The notes: generated by a model not told the origin, from the sequence alone. A stretch of DNA of 64,000 nt from Actinomycetes bacterium (GCA_021785935.1 JAJYOG010000002.1:62001-126000); one strand, 5' to 3'. Positions 1 through 8,907 are shown, counted from the first letter of the stretch. A program made the numbers and translations.

Positions 1-92
1 AGCGCCAGACCGATGCGCTTGCCCCAGCGGCGAGGCTTTTTTCGATGATAAGACCCATCAACTGGTTGAGGCGCTTCAATATCCCCGAGTGA
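1..92 (+). CDS. Possible 3' end of a gene entering from the left edge
   Basis: One frame is open from base 3 to a TGA at 90-92 and would encode a C-terminus ending in RRFNIPE. Length is too small to recognise a family. A run of T follows near 127-133 but I see no convincing stem before it. The stretch from 93 to 300 has no supported gene; a 61-codon open frame at 89-274 lacks a ribosome-binding site and recognisable sequence features. Confidence 0.2.
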   Translation, partial: RQTDALAPAARLFSMIRPINWLRRFNIPE

Positions 93-300
93 GGAGGATG
101 AAGCCCGCCTGCGCCGGCCCTCGTCTTTTTTTAGTGGTTTCTTGGAGCCCAGACGGGAACTTTTATAGCGGGTATATGGTTTTGGTTCCGGTTTTTTCTT
201 GTTATCCAAATCGGGGTCTGACCGGTTGTATGTTTTATCTGAAGAAGGCGGGCGGGCGAGTCGTGCGAACCTGAAAACTATAACAAAAAAACGTGCTAAA

Positions 301-333
301 AATGAAAAACCGCCAGGCGGAACCCGGCGGTTT
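301..333 (-). terminator. Intrinsic terminator of the DUF5658 gene
   Basis: Read leftwards, the stem AAACCGCC (333-326) pairs with GGCGGTTT (314-307) and is followed by a T-rich run. It lies just beyond the stop codon of the leftward gene at 351, as expected for its terminator. Confidence 0.8.
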
Positions 334-350
334 AAAAGCCCTTCGAGGAA

Positions 351-878
351 TCAGCCGACTATCAGCTGGAAGTAAAGGTGATAGATCACCACAGCGCCAT
401 AGCACGCGGTTGCGGCGGTCATACCCCGCAAAGCCAGCGGCAGTTCGCGCATTTTCCAGAGGATCAGGCTGCCGGTGCCAACAATTGCCGACTTGAAAAA
501 CATGCCCAAGGGGAGACCCATGCTGAACAGGCCGGCCATTACCGGATTTGCCTCTGCGAAGCCCAAAGAGAGAGCCCGTGCCGTAAGAATGGAGTCAAAC
601 AGGTTAAAAGTAACCAGTAACGCGACCAACAGCAGCGGAAATGCGCCTGCATTGCCTTGAGTCAGGCTTTTCGCAGCTGAGGATGAAAAACCGATTCCAG
701 CAAGTTTGTAGTTTCCTGGAATCCAGTTACTCATGGTTCGCCGGTCCTGATCAGACCAGTGGACCACCTCTATCCGCTGCATGCGCCGGTCCGCTATGAG
801 GTAGCTGCAACCGTCGCAGACAGACTCGCAACCGGAACGGTGCGAAGGGTCGGCGATGCATACCATTCTTTCAGCCAC
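351..878 (-). CDS. DUF5658-like small integral membrane protein
   Basis: This 175-residue protein has a soluble N-terminus with a CxxxCxxC cluster (around residues 17-24), then four likely membrane segments from about residue 80. The second half carries the pattern N-x-x-D-x-x-x-T followed by G-x-x-E-A-N-P-V-M, which I recognise from the DUF5658 family of unknown function. The GTG start at 878 has a GGAG five bases upstream. It is monocistronic, divergent from the sugar kinase, and ends at a clear terminator. The cysteine cluster could bind a metal, but no function can be assigned. Confidence 0.7.
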   Translation of the reverse strand: MAERMVCIADPSHRSGCESVCDGCSYLIADRRMQRIEVVHWSDQDRRTMSNWIPGNYKLAGIGFSSSAAKSLTQGNAGAFPLLLVALLVTFNLFDSILTARALSLGFAEANPVMAGLFSMGLPLGMFFKSAIVGTGSLILWKMRELPLALRGMTAATACYGAVVIYHLYFQLIVG

Positions 879-946
879 ATTTTCTCCAATCCGCCTCCCC
901 AGGCAGGATAGTAGGTCTATTGAACCATTTTAACCTATGTTCCATC

Positions 947-967
947 AATACCCCATTGGGTATTTTT
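947..967 (+). terminator. Small hairpin with T-run upstream of the ROK kinase
   Basis: AATACCC (947-953) pairs with GGGTATT (958-964) around a four-base loop and is followed by TTT. It sits between the divergent genes at 878 and 1045. It could stop readthrough rightwards or act as a leader structure; its position before a gene makes the role uncertain. Confidence 0.45.
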
Positions 968-985
968 CCATGATAACTTAAGCAG

Positions 986-1000
986 ATCACGTGATATACT
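986..1000 (+). promoter_or_regulatory. Palindrome overlapping a -10-like hexamer before the ROK kinase
   Basis: ATCACGTGAT (986-995) is a perfect 10-bp palindrome and is immediately followed by TATACT (995-1000), a good -10 match. No strong -35 is visible. The arrangement resembles an operator overlapping a promoter, which is inference. Confidence 0.35.
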
Positions 1001-1010
1001 CTCGGGCGCG

Positions 1011-1043
1011 GGAGGCGCAATGGAGGCGCAATGGAGGCGCAAT
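1011..1043 (+). repeat. Three tandem copies of an 11-bp ribosome-binding-site unit
   Basis: GGAGGCGCAAT is repeated perfectly at 1011-1021, 1022-1032 and 1033-1043, ending one base before the ATG of the sugar kinase. Each copy contains a strong GGAGG. The two repeat junctions create extra ATG triplets at 1020 and 1031. The copy at 1033 gives the natural spacing to the start at 1045 and decides that start. Confidence 0.85.
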
Positions 1044-1044
1044 T

Positions 1045-2019
1045 ATGAGTACGGTTTCAGAGAAACTTGTAATCGGTTTTGACCTCGGCGGCACTAAGAT
1101 GGCCGCCGGACTCATCGACGGCCGCCTCAACCTTATCGACTCCGTTCAAACCAGAACGCCCACCGAAAGCCAGAACAACCTTTTGGCCGGCATTGCCGCC
1201 ATGGTCAAGGATCTGGCTTCCCGCGCCCCTTCGCCGGTTGCCGCCATCGGCTTTGGCATCCCTTCGATGATCGACCAGAAACGTGGCCGCGCCGTGATGT
1301 CTGTCAACGTTCCCCTCGCCGATTTCGATTTCGTGGATTATTTCCGACGGGAGCTGGAGCTGCCCGTCTTCATCGACAACGACGCCAACCTGGCCGCGCT
1401 TGCCGAAGTGCGGGCAGGAGCCGCAAAAGGCGTCTCGGAGGTCATCATGATAACGATGGGAACCGGCATCGGCGGCGGCATCATCGTCAACGGCAAAGTC
1501 TACCGCGGCTCCGTCGGCAGCGCCGCGGAGCTGGGGCACATGGTTATTGATGTCAATGGCCCCAAATGCCAGGGTTCCTGTGAGAACTACGGCTGCTTCG
1601 AGACCCTGGCATCCGGAACGGCAATGCACCGGTATGCTCACGAGGCTGCAGGGCAATATTCCGATTCAGCCCTGGCCAAGGCCAAAGCCGCGGGAGAAAA
1701 GCTTGACGGCTCGCTGCTCTCGCGCCTGGCGCTTGAAAATGACGCCGCCGCCCTGTCCGTCTTTGAAAAAATCGGATTCTATACGGGGGTTGGCATCACC
1801 AGCCTCGTCAATATCTTCAACCCTGAAGTCTTCGTAGTCGGTGGTGGCCTCATTAAGGCGGGAGAGCTTATACTGGGACCAGCCCGTGAGTTCCTGTTGA
1901 AGAGGGGCCTGAAGCCCAATCGTGACGTGGTCAGGATAGTTCCGGCTCATTTTGGTGTTGAGGCAGGCATGTTTGGCGCCGCCTGCCTGGCGTTTGACGG
2001 GCTTGAGGGCCGGCTGTAA
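1045..2019 (+). CDS. ROK-family sugar kinase (probable glucokinase)
   Basis: This 324-residue cytoplasmic kinase phosphorylates a hexose, most likely glucose, feeding it into glycolysis. The N-terminus shows the ATP phosphate-binding motif GFDLGGTKMAAG. The middle has the ROK active-site region with FIDNDANLAALAE, the glycine-rich GTGIGGGI and an E-x-G-H sequence, then a zinc-type cysteine cluster (KCQGSCENYGCFE). That cluster is spaced somewhat differently from the usual CxCGxxGCxE. An open frame extends upstream, but the strong GGAGG at 1033-1037 selects the ATG at 1045. A transcriptional repressor is unlikely because there is no N-terminal helix-turn-helix. The sugar specificity is not certain. 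Confidence 0.88.
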   Translation: MSTVSEKLVIGFDLGGTKMAAGLIDGRLNLIDSVQTRTPTESQNNLLAGIAAMVKDLASRAPSPVAAIGFGIPSMIDQKRGRAVMSVNVPLADFDFVDYFRRELELPVFIDNDANLAALAEVRAGAAKGVSEVIMITMGTGIGGGIIVNGKVYRGSVGSAAELGHMVIDVNGPKCQGSCENYGCFETLASGTAMHRYAHEAAGQYSDSALAKAKAAGEKLDGSLLSRLALENDAAALSVFEKIGFYTGVGITSLVNIFNPEVFVVGGGLIKAGELILGPAREFLLKRGLKPNRDVVRIVPAHFGVEAGMFGAACLAFDGLEGRL

Positions 2020-2043
2020 AACCACAATCGTAGGTGAGTGATT

Positions 2044-3192
2044 ATGTCAAAAGTTTTTTTTGTATCAAGCCGCGCCGACAGCCGTGAGCGCAATCTGACC
2101 AAGTATCATCGCCTGCTCAAGAACCTGGATCTCAGCCAGGTGGTCGACGAAGGCGACCTGGTAGCCATCAAGACCAGCTTTGGCGAACGGGGCAATTTTA
2201 CTTACTTGCGTCCTCAGTATATCCGTGTGGTTGTGGATGAGGTCTTACGGCTCGGCGGCAAACCATTCCTCACAGATGCCAATACCCTCTACGCCGGCGG
2301 CCGCTGGAACTCCCGCGACCATATGATCACCGCGATTGAGAATGGTTTCGGTTATGAAGTCACCGGCGCGCCCATAGTCATCGCGGGCGGGCTCCTTGGC
2401 TTTGATTACCGCACTGTTCCCGTTCAGGGAGAACACTTTGGCGAGGCCAAGGTGGTGCCCGAAGCGCTCGACGCCGACGCTATCATCTCGGTTGCCCATT
2501 TCAAGGGGCACATGATCTGCGGCTTTGGCGGCGCCCTGAAAAACCTGGGCATGGGCTTTGGCGCCCGCGCCGGCAAGCAAATGATGCATTCCGATGTTCA
2601 TCCGACGGTCGATACGGCAAAATGCGACGGCTGCGCCCGTTGCTACAAATGGTGTCCCGAAAAAGCAGTCTCCATGGTCAGGCCTCCCGAGGCGGAAGGC
2701 CACAAAATCGCCCTGATTGACGATGATGCCTGTATCGGCTGCGGTGAGTGCGTCGTCACCTGTTTTACCGACGCCATCGGTATCAGCTGGGAGGGGGACC
2801 CGGCGATAGTCCAGCAGAAAATGACTGAATACGCAGCCGCCGCTCTCCATGATAAAAGTGAAAAGTTCGCCGCCATTAACTTCATCATCGACGTCACTCC
2901 CGATTGCGATTGCCTGGGCTGGAGCGACAACGCCATTGTCCCCAATATTGGCATCGCCGCCTCGCGCGATCCGGTTTCGATCGACTCGGCTTCACTGGAC
3001 CTCGTGAACCAGGCCCGCGGAATCGCAGAGAGCGCCCTTGAGACTGCCGGCGCCGCCAGCCAGGATAAATTCGGCGCCGTCCACAATGGCATCGATGCAA
3101 CCGCGCAACTGGTCCACGGTGAAAAAATCGAACTCGGCGAGCGGGCCTATGAACTCATTTCCCTTGACAAGAACGATCCCGGCGAGGCATAA
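2044..3192 (+). CDS. DUF362 protein with two [4Fe-4S] ferredoxin motifs
   Basis: The N-terminal 200 residues match the DUF362 type, with VAIKTSFGERGN, SVAHFKGH and the glycine-rich GGALKNLGMG. Two ferredoxin cysteine sets follow at about residues 197-208 (CDGCARCYKWCP) and 230-241 (CIGCGECVVTC), each able to hold a [4Fe-4S] cluster. DUF362 proteins are usually cytoplasmic iron-sulfur proteins of unknown reaction. GTG at 2038 is an alternative start; I chose ATG at 2044 for spacing to GGTGAG. A separate ferredoxin gene starts 38 bp downstream, suggesting an electron-transfer pair. The upstream ROK gene is only 24 bp away, so the three genes probably form an operon. Confidence 0.85.
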   Translation: MSKVFFVSSRADSRERNLTKYHRLLKNLDLSQVVDEGDLVAIKTSFGERGNFTYLRPQYIRVVVDEVLRLGGKPFLTDANTLYAGGRWNSRDHMITAIENGFGYEVTGAPIVIAGGLLGFDYRTVPVQGEHFGEAKVVPEALDADAIISVAHFKGHMICGFGGALKNLGMGFGARAGKQMMHSDVHPTVDTAKCDGCARCYKWCPEKAVSMVRPPEAEGHKIALIDDDACIGCGECVVTCFTDAIGISWEGDPAIVQQKMTEYAAAALHDKSEKFAAINFIIDVTPDCDCLGWSDNAIVPNIGIAASRDPVSIDSASLDLVNQARGIAESALETAGAASQDKFGAVHNGIDATAQLVHGEKIELGERAYELISLDKNDPGEA

Positions 3193-3229
3193 AGTAGTAG
3201 AGTAGTTTATAGCACCAGGAGGTGAATTG

Positions 3230-3400
3230 ATGGCTTTCGAGATTTCTGATGATTGTATAGCTTGCGGAGTTTGCGCGGACGAGTGTCCCGTGGAGGCGAT
3301 TTCCGAAGGAAGTGACACATTTGTCATCAACGCGGATAACTGCACTGACTGCGGCGCCTGCTCCGAAGTCTGTCCCAACGAGGCGATCGGTGAAAAGTAG
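3230..3400 (+). CDS. Small 2[4Fe-4S] ferredoxin
   Basis: This 56-residue protein is almost only two ferredoxin motifs, CIACGVCADECP and CTDCGACSEVCP, each with the C-x2-C-x2-C-x3-C-P pattern that binds a low-potential [4Fe-4S] cluster. It is the clostridial-type length and should be a soluble electron carrier. A very strong AGGAGGTGA precedes the ATG with correct spacing. It lies directly after the DUF362 iron-sulfur gene and before a strong terminator, so it ends that operon and may supply electrons to the DUF362 protein. Confidence 0.93.
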   Translation: MAFEISDDCIACGVCADECPVEAISEGSDTFVINADNCTDCGACSEVCPNEAIGEK

Positions 3401-3432
3401 TATCAATCATTTTCCTCCGAATCGTTACTTAC

Positions 3433-3466
3433 AAGAGCAAGGGTTCCTCCCTTGCTCTTTTGTTTT
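3433..3466 (+). terminator. Intrinsic terminator after the ferredoxin
   Basis: AAGAGCAAGGG (3433-3443) and CCCTTGCTCTT (3449-3459) form a perfect 11-bp stem with a five-base loop, followed by TTGTTTT. Confidence 0.92.
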
Positions 3467-3479
3467 GGCTGTCTGAAAT

Positions 3480-4307
3480 ATGCTGCACGTCTGCCCCACG
3501 CCGATCGGCAACCTTGGAGATATCACCCTGCGGGTGCTCGAAACGCTGAGAGAGGCCGATCTGATCGCCGCGGAAGACACGCGCCACACACGCAAGCTGC
3601 TATCCCACTACGGCATCAGCAAACCGATGGTGAGTTTCCACGAGCACAACGAGATTAAAAGATTGCCAGAGCTGTTGCAGAAACTGCGCGACGGTAAGGA
3701 TATCGCACTGGTGTCCGATGCCGGTATGCCTGGAATCTGCGATCCGGGATACAGGGTTATCCGCGCGGCGCTGGCGGAGGGTCTGCCGCTGGAAGTGCTC
3801 CCCGGGCCATCAGCCCTCGAGACCGCGCTGGTTGCCTCCGGCTTCGCCACCGATTCCTTTGTCTTCCTGGGCTTCCTGCCGCGAAAAAAGAATGAGCTTG
3901 ACCAGACCCTGCGGTATATTGCCGGCGAGATACGGACCTGCGTCGCCTATGAATCTCCTCACCGGGTAGCGCGAACGCTGTCCGCGGCGGTCGCGGCGCT
4001 GGCGGAAAAAAATATTGCCGTCTGCCGTGAGTTGACGAAGAAGTTCGAGGAAATTACGAGAGGCTCAGCCTCCAGTCTGGCCGCCAACCTTCCCGAAAAA
4101 GTCAAGGGGGAAATCGTTATGGTTTTTGAGGGATCGGCCTCCGCGGAAAAAGAGCCCGAGGAAATGGGATCGGTCAAAGCTGCTCTGGAGGAGTTGATGG
4201 CCAGCGGCACACCGTCCCGGCAATCGGCTAAAATCATTTCGCTTGCGACCGGGATGCCCCAAAACCGCGTTTACAAACTGGTGCTGGAGCTGAAGCAAAA
4301 CCGGTAG
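3480..4307 (+). CDS. rsmI: 16S rRNA (cytidine-1402-2'-O)-methyltransferase RsmI
   Basis: RsmI transfers a methyl group from SAM to the ribose of C1402 in the ribosomal decoding centre. The 275-residue length is normal. The signature N-terminus PTPIGNLGDIT, then AEDTRHTRKLL, SFHEHNE, the glycine-rich LVSDAGMPGICDPG and FLGFLPRK are characteristic of this tetrapyrrole-methylase fold. The start is unusual: a stop codon lies two codons upstream of ATG 3480, and no Shine-Dalgarno sequence is visible. The terminator of the previous operon ends only about 15 bp earlier, so the mRNA may be nearly leaderless. Confidence 0.93.
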   Translation: MLHVCPTPIGNLGDITLRVLETLREADLIAAEDTRHTRKLLSHYGISKPMVSFHEHNEIKRLPELLQKLRDGKDIALVSDAGMPGICDPGYRVIRAALAEGLPLEVLPGPSALETALVASGFATDSFVFLGFLPRKKNELDQTLRYIAGEIRTCVAYESPHRVARTLSAAVAALAEKNIAVCRELTKKFEEITRGSASSLAANLPEKVKGEIVMVFEGSASAEKEPEEMGSVKAALEELMASGTPSRQSAKIISLATGMPQNRVYKLVLELKQNR

Positions 4308-4354
4308 CGCTGGCAGCGCCTGAGAGTGAGCGCCGCCACGACCCGGCGACGGCC

Positions 4355-5005
4355 CTATTTTTTCCCCGCGATGATCTCGAAGAAACCCCGCCCCGAGATA
4401 TGGCGCCGCAGACCGGTGAAACCCGCCTCAGCAAATTCACGGTAGAGTCCATCTGACCACAAATCTGTCAGAGTGTCAGTTTCCGCCATACGCACAAAGC
4501 GCATGCCCAGCTTCGTCTTACCCGTGTCGGGGCGCCGCAGGTCAGCCAGCACCGCCAGACCACCCGGTTTCAGCACCCGCAGCATTTCCGCGAGTGCGTT
4601 ATGCCGGCCTTTACGGTTCATTTCATGGATGGCCAGGGAAGCAGTAACGCGATCGAAGCAGCCGTCATCAAAGGGAAGGTCCTCGGCATTGGCCTGAATG
4701 AATTCCACCTGGGAAAGTGTGATCTTGCTCCGGCCGACCTCTAGCATTTTCTCCGACATGTCGACGCCAACCGCACGTCCATCAGGACCGGTACAGGCCG
4801 CCAGAAGCGCTAGCAGGGTACCGGTGCCGCAGGCGACATCAAGCACGTGTTGGCCAGGCCCCACATCCGCCAGCTCCACGATGCCGCACCGGAAAACAAT
4901 CTCGCCGCCTATCCATCTAAAGGCATTCCGCAGTCCGAAGTCATAGAATCTGGCGATGCGGCCAAATTCTTCCCGGTAATAACCGGAGGTTTCAGCTCCC
5001 GCCAA
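4355..5005 (-). CDS. Class I SAM-dependent methyltransferase, UbiE/MenG-like
   Basis: The protein has 216 residues and a Rossmann SAM-binding fold. Motif I is VLDVACGTGTLL at about residues 54-65, followed by an acidic GVDMSEKML strand and a motif II region NAEDLPFDDGCFD. These match the UbiE/COQ5-like group that methylates quinones or other small molecules; the substrate is not evident. It starts only 3 bp after the stop codon of the upstream radical SAM gene, so the two are probably cotranscribed. The protein might act on a lipid or cofactor handled by its neighbour, which is inference. Confidence 0.75.
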   Translation of the reverse strand: MAGAETSGYYREEFGRIARFYDFGLRNAFRWIGGEIVFRCGIVELADVGPGQHVLDVACGTGTLLALLAACTGPDGRAVGVDMSEKMLEVGRSKITLSQVEFIQANAEDLPFDDGCFDRVTASLAIHEMNRKGRHNALAEMLRVLKPGGLAVLADLRRPDTGKTKLGMRFVRMAETDTLTDLWSDGLYREFAEAGFTGLRRHISGRGFFEIIAGKK

Positions 5006-5008
5006 ATA

Positions 5009-6328
5009 TCAGTCCTCCTGGCTCACCTGGAACAGTTTGCGGTAAACGCCGTTGTTGCGCGAAAAAACGTAGGAGCGGTACGGATTCCTCATGTACAGCA
5101 TCGAACGCAGCCCACGCATGACGATCGATGGTGTCGAGTAAACCTTCCTGCACATCTTGTTGTAGCCGGCCTGCAGCTCCTCAGGAGTCATCTTCTTGGG
5201 GATGTAGGCGACGTTGCCCACGTCATATTTCTCCCAGCGGGAATGAATGATACGATCCTCCGCCTCCAGCTGCGCCCGCAGCGATGTTCCCGGGTATGGC
5301 GTCAGCACCGTAAGCTGGGGACAGTCGATATTCGTGCGCCTGATGAATTTGATTGTCTTTTTAAAGACGGCTTGATCGTCACCGTCAAAGCCGAAGACAA
5401 AACATCCAATAAGCCCGATCTTGTGCTTGTGGAATATGCGAATCTTGTCCTCATATTCCTCTACCCGGTTGGATGCATTCTTGCCCATCTCGGCGATGTT
5501 CTCATCCGAAAGGGATTCAAACCCGACCAGCATGCCCACGCAGCCGCTTTCGGCGGCCAACTGCATCAGCTCGGCGTCATCAGCCATGTCAAGCGATCCC
5601 TGGCTCAACCAGAATATGCCTACCGGCGCCAGAGCTTTGAACAGGCGTTTGGCGTAGCCCTTGTTGGCGGTGATGTTGTTGTCAGTGAAAAAAACGAAGC
5701 GATGGTCGGCCGCTTTGACCTCAGCTACTACTTCCTCGACCGGACGGAAACGCATGCGCGGCCCGTAAAAAACGGTTGTGGAACAAAAAGAGCAGCGGAA
5801 GGGGCATCCGCGCGAAGTCTCGACCTTGGGAATATTTAAGTATGCGTCCTCTTTCATCAGATCGCGGCGGGGAAAAGGAAGCCCAGCCAGATCAGGTTTA
5901 TGCTCGGCGGAGTAAAACTGTTCCATTTTGCCGTTTTCGAGATCGGCAAGTAGCGCCGGCCAAGTCTCCTCCGCCTCGCCGATAACGACGGCGTCCGCAT
6001 GGGTCAAGGCTTCGTCAGCCATTAGCGACGGATGCACCCCGCCGAGTACGACTTTTTTGCCCCGGCGTTTAAATTCATCGGCGATTTCATAAGCCCTGGG
6101 TGCAGTCGGCGTTAGCGCCGTGATCGCTATCAGGTCGGCATCCACATCGAAATCGATGGGCTCGACGTTTTCGTCCACGACCGCGATGTCATATTTCGAG
6201 GGGGTGAGCGCCGCCATCAGTGGCAGCGTCAGCTGGCTCATGTAGATCCTGCCGCGGGTCTTTACGTTGGACTTATGATAGGGTTGAACGAGTAAAATTC
6301 TGATGAGAAACTCCCGAATTGGTGACAT
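5009..6328 (-). CDS. B12-binding radical SAM protein
   Basis: The N-terminal third looks like a cobalamin-binding Rossmann domain (IRILLVQPYHK near the start, then VVDENVEPIDFD and VVLGGVHPSLMADEAL). A radical SAM core follows, with the cluster motif SRGCPFRCSFCSTTVFYG, giving the CxxxCxxC that binds the [4Fe-4S] cluster. Later FFTDNNI and VFGFDGDD fit the TIM barrel. Such enzymes often methylate or rearrange unactivated carbons; the substrate is unknown. I chose the ATG at 6328 because longer starts run into the divergent DUF1015 gene. It probably forms an operon with the methyltransferase at 4355. Confidence 0.82.
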   Translation of the reverse strand: MSPIREFLIRILLVQPYHKSNVKTRGRIYMSQLTLPLMAALTPSKYDIAVVDENVEPIDFDVDADLIAITALTPTAPRAYEIADEFKRRGKKVVLGGVHPSLMADEALTHADAVVIGEAEETWPALLADLENGKMEQFYSAEHKPDLAGLPFPRRDLMKEDAYLNIPKVETSRGCPFRCSFCSTTVFYGPRMRFRPVEEVVAEVKAADHRFVFFTDNNITANKGYAKRLFKALAPVGIFWLSQGSLDMADDAELMQLAAESGCVGMLVGFESLSDENIAEMGKNASNRVEEYEDKIRIFHKHKIGLIGCFVFGFDGDDQAVFKKTIKFIRRTNIDCPQLTVLTPYPGTSLRAQLEAEDRIIHSRWEKYDVGNVAYIPKKMTPEELQAGYNKMCRKVYSTPSIVMRGLRSMLYMRNPYRSYVFSRNNGVYRKLFQVSQED

Positions 6329-6362
6329 TTGAACTCTAGCAACAGAACCATAGCGAAACAAG

Positions 6363-7766
6363 TTGGCCCCTGCAGCCACCGATAGCCGCGTGACAAGATT
6401 GGCAGACGTCGTTCCATTTCGAGGGCTTCGTTATAATCCGGGGACCGTACCGGATCTCGCACCCGTCATCTCCCCTCCCTACGACATTATCAGCGCCGGT
6501 GAACAAAAACGCTACCACGACCGGCACCCCCTCAACGCAATCCGGCTCGATTTTGACATCATGCTGCCCGAAGATGATGCCGCCAATAACCGCTATACCC
6601 GTGCGGCGGCTTCCCTGGGGCAATGGATCGCTGATAAATCGCTTCTGCCCGAGACCTCACCCGCATTTTATCTTTGCCGGGAAGAGTTTTTACTGGGGGA
6701 TGGATCAACCGGTATTCGTGAAGGTTTTTTTGCCCTGGTAAGGCTGGCCGAATTTTCAGAGGGCGTAGTGCTGCCCCACGAAGAGACAGCTTCCGGCCCC
6801 AAGGCAGACCGCCTGCGTCTGATGCAGGCAACCGGCGCCAACTTAAGCGCCATCTATTGCCTCTACTCCGATCCCGGCCATGCGGTGATCGAGACCCTGA
6901 AAAAATCGCGCACGGAAAAACCCGACATCTTTCTGACGGATGACGCCGGCACGAATCACTCGCTCTGGGTCGTGGACGACCCCGGCACGACCGCCGCGGT
7001 CAACGCCGTCTTCGCGGATAAAACCCTGCTGATCGCCGACGGCCATCACCGGTACGAAACCGCCCTTGCCTATCGCAACGAGCGCCGAACCGAAGAGGGA
7101 GCCAATACCAAAGGTGACATGCCCTATGATTTCCTCATGGTCTATCTGTCTGATATGGATAACACCGGCAAGTCCATCCTCCCCATACATCGCTTCGTCT
7201 CGGGGCTTGGCGGCGACACCATCGAAGAAATGATTCCCGCTCTGTCGAAAAAGTTTGAATTATTGGAGATCAAGGGATCGGATGGCAGCGGCAAGCCCGG
7301 TGAGGACAAGAGTTCCACCGACGAACGCCAGCAGCAGATGATCAAGATGATGTCACAGGCCAACCACGACCACAATATCTTCGGCATGTACCTTCCCGGC
7401 AACGACAGTTATTACCTGCTCACCGGCCGCACGGCCAGACCGATGATCGGCTCCGAAGAAAATCCGAAATCGGAGCCCTATCGCTCTTTGGACGTCGCCG
7501 TGCTGGACCGCCTGATTCTGGCGGAAGCCCTTGGCATCCATGCCGGCGGCGTCAATGAGAACGCACGAGTGCGTTTCGTCGAGAGAACGGAAAAAGCTTT
7601 CAGCGAGGTTGCCTCACATGGGCTTGACGTTGCCTTCTTCCTTAATCCCGCAGGTATGCAGGATATCAAAGAAGTAGCAGAGGCCGGGGACAAGATGCCG
7701 CAGAAGTCAACCTATTTCTACCCCAAGCCCGTCACCGGGCTGGTCTTCCGCAGCTTCCGCTTTTAG
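6363..7766 (+). CDS. DUF1015 family protein
   Basis: This protein of about 460 residues has the DUF1015 N-terminus (VVPFRGLRYNP, then VISPPYDII and HPLNAIRLD) and the later signatures LIADGHHRYETAL and GGVNENARVRF. The family is widespread, cytoplasmic and of unknown function; it has been discussed as a phosphotransferase-like or serine-kinase-like protein. The start is uncertain: TTG at 6363 gives the longest form and GTG at 6390 fits where homologues begin; neither has a strong ribosome-binding site. It is divergent from the radical SAM gene, with a very short shared promoter region. Confidence 0.82.
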   Translation: MAPAATDSRVTRLADVVPFRGLRYNPGTVPDLAPVISPPYDIISAGEQKRYHDRHPLNAIRLDFDIMLPEDDAANNRYTRAAASLGQWIADKSLLPETSPAFYLCREEFLLGDGSTGIREGFFALVRLAEFSEGVVLPHEETASGPKADRLRLMQATGANLSAIYCLYSDPGHAVIETLKKSRTEKPDIFLTDDAGTNHSLWVVDDPGTTAAVNAVFADKTLLIADGHHRYETALAYRNERRTEEGANTKGDMPYDFLMVYLSDMDNTGKSILPIHRFVSGLGGDTIEEMIPALSKKFELLEIKGSDGSGKPGEDKSSTDERQQQMIKMMSQANHDHNIFGMYLPGNDSYYLLTGRTARPMIGSEENPKSEPYRSLDVAVLDRLILAEALGIHAGGVNENARVRFVERTEKAFSEVASHGLDVAFFLNPAGMQDIKEVAEAGDKMPQKSTYFYPKPVTGLVFRSFRF

Positions 7767-7806
7767 TTTCAGCTTCCAGCTCCGCCTTCCGTTTCCACAA
7801 TTTCGA

Positions 7807-8715
7807 TCAATGCCGCATATCCTTCTCCCCGTGGGCGCAGGCCGGTTCCGCATGCACCAGCGCGTCAGCTATCCTCGGAACTTTCTTCTTGATCTCTTCC
7901 GCTATTTCATGTGCGATTTCATGTGCGCGGCCAAGGCTGGTAGCTTCATCCAGCTCGATACAAACATCCAGGAGTACCTTGCTTCCCGCCTGCCGCGCCC
8001 GCAGATTATGGAAAGCAACTACTTCCGGGTTCTCCGACAGCAGCTCCTCAACCCTGGCCAGCAGTGCCCGATCGGGGCTTTTGTCCAGCAGGATAGACGC
8101 CGTCTTCAAGCCTGAACGAATCGCGGTGCCGCCGATAACCGCCGCTACAACCATGGCAGCAATCGGATCGGCAATCGTAATGCCAACTGAGGCGAGGGCC
8201 AGCCCGATGACGACGGCGACGGCGCCCCACATATCGGAGATGAAGTGCAAAGCGTCGGCTTCGAGCGCGGCGCTGCCGCCGGTATGATGAGCCGTGGCAT
8301 GAAGATAGCGGCTAATCCATAAATCCGCGAATATCGAAACCACCATCACCGCCACCGCGTACCAGGTGACATCAAGCACGAATCCGTCGATCAGCCTGCG
8401 CACCGACTCATAGACAATGACGATGCAGGTACCCCCCAAAAGCAGCATCTGCACCCAACTGCTCATGTTCTCGTACTTCTCGTGCCCGAAAGCATGGCTT
8501 TCATCCGCCGGCCGCTCGGCCCAGCGAATTCCGGCAAATGCCATCAGGCTGGAGATCAGATCCAGCAGAGAGTGAGCCGCTTCGGCCAGGATGCCAATGC
8601 TGCCGGTAAGCAGACCGGCCAGCACCTTGAGAGCAATAAGGAAGATGTTGACCAGCACCGAGACGGCTGCCGCCGCCAGCTTGGCGCTGCCCGTGATTGT
8701 CGGATGAGAATGCAT
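7807..8715 (-). CDS. Cation diffusion facilitator (CDF) metal exporter
   Basis: A 302-residue membrane protein exporting divalent metals (Zn, Fe, Mn or Cd) in exchange for protons. It has about six membrane segments in the first 200 residues. The transport-site pairs are visible as HSLLD in segment 2 and HFISD in segment 5. The cytoplasmic C-terminal ferredoxin-like domain (residues about 210-290) ends in a histidine- and cysteine-containing tail (HAEPACAHGEKDMRH) that could bind metal. It is convergent with DUF1015 and divergent from the exchanger gene. The metal cannot be decided from the sequence alone. Confidence 0.88.
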   Translation of the reverse strand: MHSHPTITGSAKLAAAAVSVLVNIFLIALKVLAGLLTGSIGILAEAAHSLLDLISSLMAFAGIRWAERPADESHAFGHEKYENMSSWVQMLLLGGTCIVIVYESVRRLIDGFVLDVTWYAVAVMVVSIFADLWISRYLHATAHHTGGSAALEADALHFISDMWGAVAVVIGLALASVGITIADPIAAMVVAAVIGGTAIRSGLKTASILLDKSPDRALLARVEELLSENPEVVAFHNLRARQAGSKVLLDVCIELDEATSLGRAHEIAHEIAEEIKKKVPRIADALVHAEPACAHGEKDMRH

Positions 8716-8907
8716 ACCCTTTTTCCGCCCGGGGCAATCTGATTACAAAATGATCTGACCACAATATGGCTCCCCACCGGCAGGTTTAAACCGAAGATCT
8801 CACCCGGCGCGCGTCAATGAGAAACGCTTCCTCAAATATGTCCATGCGTGAAAGTCACCCGATGCTATAATGAGTCGTTTCAATGATTGCCCAGGAGTGA
8901 AACCAAT

